Assembly: GCA_963811685.1 (NCBI GenBank)
Contig: CAWESK010000019.1
Span: forward strand, 62,001-126,000
Source: CAIWHR01 sp963811685
GTDB lineage: Bacteria; Pseudomonadota; Gammaproteobacteria; Burkholderiales; Casimicrobiaceae
Direction: 5' to 3'
DNA length: 64,000 bases
Under the pieces are notes generated by a model. It was not told the origin of the DNA. It did not search any database and worked only from the letters and a program-made list of their open reading frames with translations. Below, in pieces: positions 22,108 to 30,901 of this stretch (within the stretch, counting starts at the first letter, position 1; each line of letters opens with the position of its first letter). Both the position numbers and the translations under genes were made by a program.

Positions 22108-22123
22108 CGTCAATCGAGCGGAG

Positions 22124-22173
22124 GCCGGCCACCGGGCCCTCGAGGCAGGGCGCTGACCGGCTTCTTGTTTTTC
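22124..22173 (+). terminator. Imperfect hairpin with T-tract between guaB and guaA
   Basis: GCCGG at 22124 begins a long, partly mismatched stem that closes with GACCGGC, followed by TTCTTGTTTTT. It could be a terminator or attenuator after guaB. A small TTCGGT-A-ACCGAA inverted repeat overlaps its end (22171-22183). Confidence 0.5.
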
Positions 22174-22196
22174 GGTAACCGAAGATGTCCTAGCGC

Positions 22197-23789
22197 ATGG
22201 CCGCACCTTCCCATTCCAAGATCCTGATCCTCGATTTCGGCGCGCAATACACGCAGCTCATCGCGCGGCGCCTGCGCGAGACGCACGTCTATTGCGAGAT
22301 CCATCCCTACGACGTGGACGACGCGACGATTCGCGCGTTCGCGCCCCGGGGCATCATCCTGTCGGGGGGGCCGGAAAGCGTGACCGAAGGCCATACGCCG
22401 CGGGCGCCGGAGGTCGTCTGGACGCTCGGCGTGCCGATCCTCGGCATCTGCTACGGGATGCAGACGATGGCGGCGCAGCTGGGCGGTGCGGTCGAGCCTG
22501 GCGCCGTGCGTGAGTTCGGGTACGCCGAGGTGCGCGCGCACGGGCATACGACGCTCTTCAAGGGCATCCAGGATCGGGAGAACACGCAGGGCCACGGGCT
22601 GCTCGATGTCTGGATGAGCCACGGCGACAAGGTCGCGGCGCTGCCGCCGGGCTTCAAGCTCGCGGGCTCGTCGACCGCGTGCGCGATTGCGGCGATGGCC
22701 GACGAGTCGCGCCGCTTCTATGCCGTTCAGTTCCATCCCGAGGTGACCCACACGAAGCAGGGCGCCGCGATCCTCTCCCGCTTCGCGCACGACATCTGCG
22801 GCTGCGGCTACGACTGGAACATGGCGGACTACGCCGGCGAGGCCATTGCGCAGATCCGTGCGCAGGTCGGCGCCGACGAGGTGATCCTCGGCCTGTCGGG
22901 GGGTGTGGACTCCTCCGTCGCCGCGGCGCTGATCCACAAGGCCATCGGAGCGCAGCTCGTCTGCGTGTTCGTCGATCACGGCTTGCTGCGGCAGAACGAG
23001 GCCGCGCAGGTGATGGACACGTTCGCCCGCAATCTCGGCGTGCGGGTCATCCACGTCGATGCCGCCGACGAGATGTTCGCGGCGCTCGCCGGCGTCGACG
23101 ACCCGGAACAGAAGCGGCGGATCATCGGTCGCCTCTTCGTCGACGTGTTCCAGCGCGAGGCGGCCAGGTTGCCGAACGCGAAATGGCTGGCGCAGGGCAC
23201 CATTTACCCGGACGTGATCGAATCGGCCGGCGCGAAAACGAAGAAGGCGCACACGATCAAGTCGCACCACAACGTCGGTGGCCTGCCCGAGACGCTGCAT
23301 TTGAAGCTTTTGGAGCCGTTGCGCGAGCTCTTCAAGGACGAGGTGCGCGAGCTCGGCATGGCGCTCGGCCTGCCGCGCGAGATGGTCTGGCGCCATCCGT
23401 TCCCCGGGCCCGGGCTCGGCGTGCGGATCCTCGGCGCCGTCACGCGCGACCATGCGGAACTCCTGCGCCGCGCCGACGCCATCTTCATCGACGAATTGCG
23501 CCAGGCGCGCGACGCCGGCGGCAAGAGCTGGTACGACCTCACCGCCCAGGCGTTCGCGGTGTTCCTGCCGGTCCGCTCGGTCGGCGTCATGGGCGATGGC
23601 CGCACGTACGAGCACGTCGTTGCGCTGCGCGCGGTGCAGACGACGGATTTCATGACGGCGCACGCGGCGCCGCTGCCGCACGAGCTGCTCGCCAAGGTGT
23701 CGAACCGGATCATCAACGAGGTCCGTGGCATCAACCGGGTGACGCTCGACATCTCGTCGAAGCCGCCCGCGACCATCGAGTGGGAGTAA
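22197..23789 (+). CDS. guaA: GMP synthase (glutamine-hydrolysing)
   Basis: A 530-residue two-domain enzyme that aminates XMP to GMP. The N-terminal class I amidotransferase has the nucleophile Cys85 in GICYGMQ and the His in VQFHPEVTHT. The ATP pyrophosphatase domain starts with the P-loop GLSGGVDSS. The C-terminal dimerisation domain ends NRVTLDISSKPPATIEWE, the family's conserved terminus. No lesion is seen. Confidence 0.98.
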   Translation: MAAPSHSKILILDFGAQYTQLIARRLRETHVYCEIHPYDVDDATIRAFAPRGIILSGGPESVTEGHTPRAPEVVWTLGVPILGICYGMQTMAAQLGGAVEPGAVREFGYAEVRAHGHTTLFKGIQDRENTQGHGLLDVWMSHGDKVAALPPGFKLAGSSTACAIAAMADESRRFYAVQFHPEVTHTKQGAAILSRFAHDICGCGYDWNMADYAGEAIAQIRAQVGADEVILGLSGGVDSSVAAALIHKAIGAQLVCVFVDHGLLRQNEAAQVMDTFARNLGVRVIHVDAADEMFAALAGVDDPEQKRRIIGRLFVDVFQREAARLPNAKWLAQGTIYPDVIESAGAKTKKAHTIKSHHNVGGLPETLHLKLLEPLRELFKDEVRELGMALGLPREMVWRHPFPGPGLGVRILGAVTRDHAELLRRADAIFIDELRQARDAGGKSWYDLTAQAFAVFLPVRSVGVMGDGRTYEHVVALRAVQTTDFMTAHAAPLPHELLAKVSNRIINEVRGINRVTLDISSKPPATIEWE

Positions 23790-23820
23790 CCCCCTGCAGC
23801 ACCGAAGCCGTGGATAGCGT

Positions 23821-25011
23821 CTAGTTCGCGTTCAGTCGGTTCCTCGGCACTGGTGGGTCATCTTTCACATCGGAGACCTCGAACGCGGACCCGCTCCACC
23901 GGAAGTGGATTTCCCGACCCCCGCCAGTGGGGCAGCAGTTGGGGTCGCCCTCGCGGTACAGCGGAAAGGATTCCACCAGTTTCCCTCCTTTGAGGTTGAG
24001 CTGTTTGTGCCCGGCGAAATGCGATGACTTCCTCCGGAAAAGGGCCGTTTTTTCGTGGACCGGCATCGACGAGACTCTTCCTCGAGCATCCAGGCGGAAG
24101 ACGCGGAAGATGTCCCGGCCCGCGGTTCCGCTCAGGCAACTAAGAGCCGAAACCACTGCCTCTTCTTTGCCATCCCCGTCGAGGTCTCCGTAGGCGACCT
24201 CAATCCTGCTGACGAGAGGAAGTCTGCCTCCGCAATCGGAAAATGCGGGGGTGAATTCGCCGGGTTGATGGTATGTCGACAACACGTTCATCCAATCCAC
24301 TTCTCGAATGGTCTTGGGCGTTTCGGATTGCCTGGGCACCCAACTCTCAACCGTCAGAGTGAGCGGCGAAGGAAGGGGAGCGCTGGATTGCTGGACCAGA
24401 CGGAGCACTCCTGCGGAACCTTGGTAGCGCAAGGCATCCGCATTGACTTGCATTTCGCGTTTTCTCAATTGCTCCATGCAATCGGAAAACTGCGTATCAC
24501 CCGATTTGAATTGAATTGCGCCATCGGCCGTCTTCTGCAGGAACCGATCGCAGCCGGGAGAATTGATTTCTTCGCGAAAAGCCAGGAGGCGCCTTCCGAT
24601 TTCGATCAGGCCGGGGCGTTGCTTGGACTCGACGGCAAAAGACAAGCACCAGGTGCCGGTATAGCCGTAACGAACGCCCAATGCATCTTCTGTCGATGCC
24701 TTTTCGGCGTCCCGGGAAGCGATGCAGGGGACATTGAGCGAATCGGAGCCTCCAGCCACGTGGACCTCAAGGCTCCATCCGTAAGCCGTCGGCCTGGCCT
24801 CGAGCAGAAAGCCCGGGCCGAATTCAAAGCGCGACGCCTTACTGGGTACAAGCTCGATCTTCCCGAGGGTCGGCGCATCGAATTGCGCGGTCCACGCGGT
24901 GGCCGGGACTTCCGCAGCCGCGAAATCACCGTACATCGAGGCTGCGAGCGCCAGACCGGCAGTCAACGCACACATCCTCATGGAAGGAGCCGACCGCATT
25001 ATCGTGGGCAT
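23821..25011 (-). CDS. Secreted protein of unknown function with an FG-GAP-like acidic loop
   Basis: I do not recognise this family. The product has a signal peptide (MRMCALTAGLALAASMYGDFAAA, from the ATG at 25011 or an internal one at 24981) and about 370 mature residues. There are several cysteines (TWCLSF, CDRF, DCMEQL, DCGGRLP, ALSCLS, NCCPTGGG) that could form disulfides. YGDLDGDGKEEAVVSAL is an Asp-rich loop like those of calcium-binding FG-GAP repeats. The base composition is visibly less GC-rich than its neighbours, and codons ending in A/T are more frequent, suggesting acquisition from elsewhere. It stands alone, convergent with guaA. Confidence 0.8.
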   Translation of the reverse strand: MPTIMRSAPSMRMCALTAGLALAASMYGDFAAAEVPATAWTAQFDAPTLGKIELVPSKASRFEFGPGFLLEARPTAYGWSLEVHVAGGSDSLNVPCIASRDAEKASTEDALGVRYGYTGTWCLSFAVESKQRPGLIEIGRRLLAFREEINSPGCDRFLQKTADGAIQFKSGDTQFSDCMEQLRKREMQVNADALRYQGSAGVLRLVQQSSAPLPSPLTLTVESWVPRQSETPKTIREVDWMNVLSTYHQPGEFTPAFSDCGGRLPLVSRIEVAYGDLDGDGKEEAVVSALSCLSGTAGRDIFRVFRLDARGRVSSMPVHEKTALFRRKSSHFAGHKQLNLKGGKLVESFPLYREGDPNCCPTGGGREIHFRWSGSAFEVSDVKDDPPVPRNRLNAN

Positions 25012-25197
25012 TCGTGCATGGGCGCTACCGTTGCCAGTATGCGCGCCTGCGGCCGACGAATCATGGCTCGCCGGCGATCAATTGTGGCGAAATTCGGCGT
25101 CTGCAACAGGGATGGCAAATGCATTATCCTTGGTGCACATAATGCCGATGCGTAACGGTCGCTTAGAATTGGCATTCATGACTGAGCGGAGGTAATC

Positions 25198-25660
25198 ATG
25201 GGAAATGCAACGCATTCCGGGCCGCCGGCGGCCATTGAACGCTTCTCCGCGCTTGCGCTGCGCCGCGAGGTCTCGCTGGGCGTGCTGCTGTCGACCCATC
25301 CGCGCGACTTCGCGGTGCGTGCTCGCCGCCGCGGCGCAATCGTTTCCGAGCGGCCGCGAATTCAGCGAACGCGAGGTGAACGAGCTGCTGCGCACATTTC
25401 TGGACAACGCCGGGTCGATGCTCGGCACGGATCACGTCGAGCTGCGACGCTGGCTCGTCGATTTTCATTTGCTCGATCGCGATGGCTATGGTCGCGCCTA
25501 TACGGCAGGGACGCCGACGGCGGAGCTCGCGGATCTGGTCCGGCAGCTCGACGGCGTGGACCTCCTCGCTCGCGCGCGCGCCGCGCGGGAGGGCGAGGCC
25601 GCGCGCAGGGCCGAACGCAAAGCACGGTGGCAGGCGGTGGAGCGCAGCTCCGATGGCTGA
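25198..25660 (+). CDS. DUF2087 domain protein (one frameshift)
   Basis: A small protein whose C-terminal half matches DUF2087: REFSEREVNELLRTFLDN, then DHVELRRWLVDFHLLDRDGYG. DUF2087 is often attached to DNA-binding domains in regulators, but here it stands nearly alone. The start (ATG 25198) has a strong GGAGGT ribosome site and reads MGNATHSGPPAAIERFSAL. A single-base shift near 25315 joins the two halves. Its stop overlaps the next gene's start. Confidence 0.78.
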
Positions 25661-26201
25661 AACGCTCGCCGCCGTCGCCGTGCGCGAGCTCGACGCCGCC
25701 CTGGTGCGGGCACGACGCGCCGAGCTCGTGGCGTTGCTGGCCGACTCGGTCGACGGCGGCGCGTCGATCGGTTACGTCCTGCCGCACGCGACCGCGGACT
25801 ACGCGCGCTTCTGGGACGGCGTCGCCGATGACGTGAGCGTCGGCGAGCGGATGGTCCTCGGATGCGAGCGCGACGGCACGATCGTCGGTTCGATCCAGCT
25901 CGCGCCGTGCACGAAGGCCAACGGACGTCACCGCGCCGAGGTACAGAAGCTCATGGTGCTGCGGGCGGCACGCGGCGAGGGCATCGGCACGCGGCTGATG
26001 CGCGACGTCGAAGCGCTGGCAGCACGCCGGGGGCATCGGCTGCTGCTCCTCGACACAAGGGCGGACAGCACGGCGGAGCGACTCTATCGCCGACTCGGGT
26101 GGCATCCGTTCGGCCGCGTGCCCGACTATGCGTCCGATCCCGATGGCACGCTCGCGGAATGCGTGTTCTTCTTCAAGCGGTGCGGCGAGGATTCGCGATG
26201 A
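25653..26201 (+). CDS. GNAT family N-acetyltransferase
   Basis: A 182-residue GNAT enzyme. The acetyl-CoA binding core is QKLMVLRAARGEGIGTRLM, and LLLLDTRADSTAERLYRRLGW is the conserved C-terminal strand-helix. The central VGSIQLAPCTKANGRHRAEV is typical. The substrate is unknown. It overlaps the DUF2087 gene (ATGGCTGA) and is coupled to RidA by ATGA, so the set is one operon. Confidence 0.87.
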   Translation: MAETLAAVAVRELDAALVRARRAELVALLADSVDGGASIGYVLPHATADYARFWDGVADDVSVGERMVLGCERDGTIVGSIQLAPCTKANGRHRAEVQKLMVLRAARGEGIGTRLMRDVEALAARRGHRLLLLDTRADSTAERLYRRLGWHPFGRVPDYASDPDGTLAECVFFFKRCGEDSR

Positions 26202-26590
26202 AACGACAGAACATTTCGTCCGGGACGCCGTGGGAGCCGATCGTCGGCTATTCGCGCGCGGTGCGGGTGGGCAACAGCGTCTGGGTGGCGGGGACGACCG
26301 CCACCGGACCGGACGGTGAGCTCGTCGGCGCCGGCGATGCCTACGTGCAGGCCAAGCAGGCGCTTGCCAACATCGGCGCGGCGCTCGCGCGCGCGGGGGC
26401 CGGCGTCGAGCACGTGGTCCGCACGCGAATCTACGTGACCGACATGGGCCAGTGGGAGGCCGTCGGGCGCGCGCACGGCGAAGTGTTCGGGACGATTCGT
26501 CCCGCCAGCGCGATGGTGGAAGTCGCGCGGCTCATCGATCCGGACATGCTGGTCGAAATCGAAGCCGATGCGGTGATTCCGGATCGGTGA
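26198..26590 (+). CDS. RidA family protein
   Basis: A 130-residue RidA/YjgF-type protein, whose family hydrolyses reactive enamine/imine intermediates of amino-acid metabolism. It shows VGYSRAVRVGNSVWVAGTT, QAKQALANIGAALARAG, TRIYVTDMGQWEAVGRAHG and the C-terminal VEIEADAVIP. The catalytic Arg of canonical RidA would be in VVRTRIYVTD. It may belong to a RidA subfamily (Rid4-7-like) rather than the archetype. Confidence 0.88.
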   Translation: MKRQNISSGTPWEPIVGYSRAVRVGNSVWVAGTTATGPDGELVGAGDAYVQAKQALANIGAALARAGAGVEHVVRTRIYVTDMGQWEAVGRAHGEVFGTIRPASAMVEVARLIDPDMLVEIEADAVIPDR

Positions 26591-26594
26591 TCTG

Positions 26595-27050
26595 ATGGAC
26601 GACGCACGTTACATGGCCGAGGCGCTCGTCCTCGCGCGCGCGGCGAAGGAGCGCGGCGAGGTGCCGGTCGGCGCGATCGTCGTGCGCGACGGTGCGATCA
26701 TCGGACGCGGCGGCAATGCGCCGATTGCCGCGAACGATCCGACCGCGCATGCGGAAATCGCGGCGCTCCGCGAGGCCGCGCGTGCGCTCGGCAATTATCG
26801 CCTCCCCGGCTGCTCGCTTTATGTGACGCTCGAGCCATGCGCGATGTGCACGGGCGCCATCCTGCATGCGCGCATCAGCCGATTGATCTTTGGCGCGCGC
26901 GACCCCAAGACGGGCGCCTGCGGCTCGGTGATCGACCTGATCGGCGAGCCGCGCCTCAACCATCATGCGACGGTCACGGGCGGCGTTCTCGCCGACGAAT
27001 GCGGTAAGCTCCTGTCCGATTTCTTCTCGCGCCTTCGCGCGTCAGCATGA
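26595..27050 (+). CDS. tadA: tRNA-specific adenosine deaminase
   Basis: A 151-residue enzyme that converts A34 to inosine in tRNA-Arg(ACG). The zinc site is formed by PTAHAEIAALREA and EPCAMCTGA. The motif IPVGA-like VPVGAIVV, and FGARDPKTGACGSV, are typical of TadA. It lies 4 bases after the RidA stop. Confidence 0.96.
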   Translation: MDDARYMAEALVLARAAKERGEVPVGAIVVRDGAIIGRGGNAPIAANDPTAHAEIAALREAARALGNYRLPGCSLYVTLEPCAMCTGAILHARISRLIFGARDPKTGACGSVIDLIGEPRLNHHATVTGGVLADECGKLLSDFFSRLRASA

Positions 27051-27107
27051 GCGCTCCGGGCCGTCCACGAGCGCGAATGCCGGAGCGCGGAGCACGAAGG
27101 TAGTCCA

Positions 27108-28010
27108 ATGAGCGAGCGCAGTTACGGCATCGGGCTGTTCGCTCCGGCGGGGTTCGCGCCCGAGCCGGAGGCGGTCGACCGCGCCGCGACGCGGCTCACC
27201 GGACTCGGCCATCGCGTGGTGGTCGATCCGACGTGCAAGATGCGCTGGCAGCGCTTCGCCGGCACGGATGACGAGCGCCTCGCCGCTGTCGCACGGATGG
27301 CGGAAGATCCGGCCGTCGAGCTCGCCATCGCCGTGCGCGGCGGTTACGGGTGGTCGCGGCTGATCGATCGCCTCGATTTTTCCGCGCTCGCTGCGGCGCG
27401 CAAGCGATGGATGGGCTACAGCGACTTCACGGCGTTCCAGCTGGCGGCGCTCGCGCACGCCGGCATGACGACGTTCGCGGGCCCGATGGCCGCCTTCGAT
27501 TTCGGCGCCGTCACGCCATCGGCGTTCACGCTCGACCACTGCTGGAAGGTCCTCGACAGCGACCGCTGCGAAATCGAATGCGCGCTCGACGGTCCTGATT
27601 TCACCGGCGAAGGAACGCTCTGGGGCAGCAATCTCGCGATGGTCGCCCATCTTGCCGGCACGCCGCACCTGCCGCGCATCGACGGCGGCATCCTGTTCCT
27701 CGAGGACATCGGCGAGTCGCCGTACCGCGTCGAGCGGATGCTCTACCAGCTCCATTTCGCCGGCGTTCTGGCGCGCCAGCGCGCGGTGCTGCTCGGCACG
27801 TTCAACGGCTACACGCTGTCCGAGAGCGACAACGGCTACGACGCGGCGGCGATGGTCGCGCACGCGCGCGCGCGCTTCGGCGTCCGGATCTATACGGGGC
27901 TGCCCTTCGGCCATTGTCCCGAGAAGCTGACGCTGCCCGTCGGCGGCCGCTGCGCGCTGGAGGTGAAGGACGGGCGCGCGCGAATGGTGCTGAGCGACTA
28001 CGGCCGCTGA
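27108..28010 (+). CDS. ldcA: Muramoyltetrapeptide carboxypeptidase (LD-carboxypeptidase)
   Basis: A 300-residue S66-family serine peptidase that removes the terminal D-Ala from cytoplasmic tetrapeptides during murein recycling. The nucleophilic Ser is in WMGYSDFTAFQLA. The AVRGGYGWSRLIDRLDF block is characteristic, and the Glu and His of the triad fall in LFLEDIGESPYRVER and LPFGHCPEKLTLPVG. Its last 13 bases overlap the convergent NRDE gene. Confidence 0.93.
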   Translation: MSERSYGIGLFAPAGFAPEPEAVDRAATRLTGLGHRVVVDPTCKMRWQRFAGTDDERLAAVARMAEDPAVELAIAVRGGYGWSRLIDRLDFSALAAARKRWMGYSDFTAFQLAALAHAGMTTFAGPMAAFDFGAVTPSAFTLDHCWKVLDSDRCEIECALDGPDFTGEGTLWGSNLAMVAHLAGTPHLPRIDGGILFLEDIGESPYRVERMLYQLHFAGVLARQRAVLLGTFNGYTLSESDNGYDAAAMVAHARARFGVRIYTGLPFGHCPEKLTLPVGGRCALEVKDGRARMVLSDYGR

Positions 28011-28774
28011 CCTTCAAGCGCAAAGCGGACGTCGACGTCGCCGACGGGATTGCCCGCCGGATCGAACGTGCGCTCGACAAAGCGCGCCGTGCCGTCGCGG
28101 CCGAGCGTGACGATCGTCGAGCAGCGCGTGCCGTAACCGACGTCTGCGCCGACGATGAAGGGCGACGACAGCCGCCGTTCCCATTCGATCGAAATACCGG
28201 TATCGGGCAGCTGCGCGTCCGGGGCCGGCGCGCGGTCGGCGAGGATTGCGAAAAGCGCTTCGATATCGGTCGCCGGGTCGGCGCACCATGCGGCGAGCGC
28301 CGCCTTCGACCGCTCGACCTTCGGCCACGGCGTGTCGAGCGCGGCGTTGGAAAGTCCGTGTATGCCGCGGCCGAGCGCGCGGACGCCGTCGGCGCGGTTC
28401 GAACCCCAGCACGCGGACGCAACGTCGCCCGCGATGAGGTTGAAGCCGTTGTAGGCTGCGGCCGATGCGCTGACCGACGCCACGCTTTCCGCCGGCGACG
28501 CGCGATCGCCGACGACGCGCGTGACCAGCGCTCCGCGCGAAGGCGCATTCACGTCGCGCAATCCCGGCTCGCGGACATTGGTGACGAATGCGTAGCGGCC
28601 GGAGCGGGTGACCGCCAGCCACGTTCCGCCGGCGAGGAGGTCGCGACCCGCGATCCAGCCTTCGCTCCACCACGCGGCCGGCGCGGCGGGGCGCGCGTGA
28701 TACTCATCGCGATTGGCGGCGAGCACGACCGCATGCGCGGGATGCGCATCGAGCGCGATCAGCGCCAGGCACAT
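27998..28774 (-). CDS. NRDE family protein (TANGO2-like)
   Basis: A 258-residue NRDE protein, homologous to eukaryotic TANGO2. The N-terminus MCLALIALDAHP has the Cys after the initiator Met, and the naming motif is LAANRDEY. RYAFVTNVREP and GTRCSTIVTLGRDG are family hallmarks. Suggested roles in this family include heme or lipid handling; none is proven here. It is convergent with ldcA and co-directional with ygfZ. Confidence 0.9.
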   Translation of the reverse strand: MCLALIALDAHPAHAVVLAANRDEYHARPAAPAAWWSEGWIAGRDLLAGGTWLAVTRSGRYAFVTNVREPGLRDVNAPSRGALVTRVVGDRASPAESVASVSASAAAYNGFNLIAGDVASACWGSNRADGVRALGRGIHGLSNAALDTPWPKVERSKAALAAWCADPATDIEALFAILADRAPAPDAQLPDTGISIEWERRLSSPFIVGADVGYGTRCSTIVTLGRDGTARFVERTFDPAGNPVGDVDVRFALEGQRP

Positions 28775-28789
28775 CGCGTCCGGTGTTCT

Positions 28790-29802
28790 TTAGGTCCCTG
28801 CGCGACCGCCCGGAGTCTCGGGCGGCACGGCGTAGGGGAGAGTACGCATCGCGAGCGCAGGGCCGTCCGGTGAGCCGACGCGAAGTACGCCGCCTGCGAC
28901 GGCAGTGATCTGGACGACGGCGAGGAGGTCGATGCCGCCCCCCGGCGCCGGAGCCGCGTTGACGACGGTGCCGCACGGCTGGTCGGCGAAGGCCGGGGCA
29001 AACACGCGCGCGCCAGCCGGAATCGTCGCCGCATCCGCGTGCAAGAGATACAGCCGCTCCTTCAGCTTCCCGAGATATTGCATGCGCGCGATGATTTCCT
29101 GCCCGGCGTAGCAGCCCTTGCGAAAGTTGACGCCGCCCAGCACGTCCCAGTTGGCGGACTGGGCGATGAGCTGATCCTGAGTGGACGCGGTCACCACGGG
29201 CACGCCGGCACGGATGGTCAGCCATTGCCAGACGGAGAACGGCGCGGGTATCGCGGCGCCCGCCAGGCGCTCGCCGGTTACAGTGGCGGCGGCGGCGGGC
29301 ACCAGGATCACGTAGCGCGGCCCGGGCAAGCCCAGCAACGTTGCTTCCTCGCGGCGCAACCTCCCAAACAGGGGCGGCACCTCGCCGAAAGCTGCGCGCA
29401 GCACGTCCGCCGCTTTCGGGCCGCCGACGCCGAAGCGAGCGAAATCCGCGGAGACGTCGGCCAGCGTGACCTTGGAGCGCAGCACGAACATCCGCAGGCG
29501 CTTTTCGATGGGCCCGGCGAGCTCACCCGGAAGGAGCGCGCGAAAATCGCCGGCGGGCTCGCGCCACAAGACGAAGTTGGCGAGCATCCGGCCCTTGGGC
29601 GAATTGAACGACGTGTACTGGGCGGCGCCGTCGGCGAGTCCGATCACGTCGCTCGACAGCTGGCCCTGCAGGAATGCCGCGGCATCGGCGCCGGAGATGG
29701 ATAGCACCGACAGCGGACCGAGGTCGCAGGCGACGGCGCCGTCGCGAGCGGCCGTGCGAGGGCCGTCGCGGCGGGGGCAAGGTCGGAGGCGGCTGTGGTC
29801 AT
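28790..29802 (-). CDS. ygfZ: Folate-binding protein YgfZ (one frameshift)
   Basis: A GcvT-like tetrahydrofolate-binding protein that supports iron-sulfur cluster assembly. The family signature NFRKGCYAGQEIIARMQYLG, with its key Cys, is clear. The start of the domain is LSISGADAAAFLQGQLSSDV. The natural N-terminus MTTAASDLAPAATAL lies in another frame and joins through a single-base shift near 29750. Length after repair is normal (about 337 residues). It is divergent from rpsB. Confidence 0.92.
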
Positions 29803-30057
29803 GACGGAGGAATAGATCGGTCCGGGCGGGCGACCCTCGCAAGGGCTTCGACGCCTCGCCCAGGGCAAAAATCCGTGCTAAAATTGAATGTTAGCTCGAT
29901 CCGCCGCCTGTTTTGGGGGTTTTCCCACCCCGGGACGGATCGGGAAATTCGCAGACCCGCGCACCTCAGGGTGCCCGAACGGACGTCCCGTTGCAATCGC
30001 CGGGCGCCGCTCGAGCCGACATGCGGGTCGTGGTCCAACCCTGTCAGGAGTCACCGA
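29803..30057 (+). promoter_or_regulatory. rpsB upstream region with a candidate promoter and long leader
   Basis: This 255-base divergent gap contains TAAAAT (29878-29883), a likely -10, preceded by an A-rich run (GCAAAAATC). If used, it gives a leader of about 170 bases ending in a CAGGAG ribosome site. Long rpsB leaders bind S2 for feedback control in some proteobacteria; such control here is an inference. Confidence 0.45.
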
Positions 30058-30798
30058 ATGTCCGTAACAATGCGTCAAATGCTGGAGGCCGGGGTCCATT
30101 TCGGCCACCAGACGCGGTATTGGAACCCGAAGATGGCCGAGTACATTTTCGGCCACCGCAACAAGATTCACATCGTCAACCTCGAAAAGACGATGGAGCT
30201 CTACCAGGAGGCGATGAAGTTCATTCGCCAACTGGCCTCGAACAAGGGCACGATCCTCTTCGTCGGCACCAAGCGCCAGGCGCGCGAAATCGTCGCCGAG
30301 GAAGCCCGCCGCTGCGGCATGCCGTACGTCGACGCCCGCTGGCTCGGCGGCATGCTGACCAACTTCAAGACGGTCAAGGCGTCGGTCAAGCGCTTGAAGG
30401 ACCTCGAGGCGATGCGCGACGACGGCACCCTCGACAAGATGAACAAGCGCGAAGCCCTGACGCTGCAGCGCGAGCGCGACAAGCTCGACAAGAGCCTCGG
30501 CGGCATCAAGGAGATGAACGGGCTGCCGGACGCGCTCTTCGTCATCGACGTCGGCTATCACAAGATCGCGGTCACCGAGGCGATGAAGCTGGGCATCCCG
30601 ATCGTCGCCGTCGTCGACACCAACCATTCTCCGCTCGGCATCGCGCACGTGATCCCCGGCAACGACGATTCGAGCCGCGCGATCCGCCTCTATGCGCGCG
30701 GCGCTGCAGACGCGGTTCTCGAAGGCAGGAGCCTCGTGATCCAGGAGATCGTCCAGGCAGGCGAGGAATTCGTCGAAGTTTCCGAGCCGGCCGCGTGA
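30058..30798 (+). CDS. rpsB: 30S ribosomal protein S2
   Basis: A 246-residue small-subunit protein. It begins MSVTMRQMLEAGVHFGHQTR and carries the S2 signatures GTILFVGTKRQAREIV and PDALFVIDVGYHKIAVTEAM. The C-terminal VVDTNHSPLGIAHVIPGNDD block is typical. It opens the translation/envelope superoperon. Confidence 0.98.
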   Translation: MSVTMRQMLEAGVHFGHQTRYWNPKMAEYIFGHRNKIHIVNLEKTMELYQEAMKFIRQLASNKGTILFVGTKRQAREIVAEEARRCGMPYVDARWLGGMLTNFKTVKASVKRLKDLEAMRDDGTLDKMNKREALTLQRERDKLDKSLGGIKEMNGLPDALFVIDVGYHKIAVTEAMKLGIPIVAVVDTNHSPLGIAHVIPGNDDSSRAIRLYARGAADAVLEGRSLVIQEIVQAGEEFVEVSEPAA

Positions 30799-30810
30799 CC
30801 CAACCCCGAA

Positions 30811-30835
30811 AAAGGGGCCACGGCCCCTTTTTTTG
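30811..30835 (+). terminator. Intrinsic terminator / attenuator between rpsB and tsf
   Basis: AAAGGGGCC pairs perfectly with GGCCCCTTT around a 2-base AC spacer and leads into a run of seven T. Partial read-through here would set the S2 to EF-Ts ratio, as at the E. coli rpsB-tsf junction. Confidence 0.8.
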
Positions 30836-30901
30836 AACGATGGCTTCGGAACTTGCGGCGTTTTCGCGGTTCCGACAGCCAGCGAGATACGGAGCATCGA
30901 C

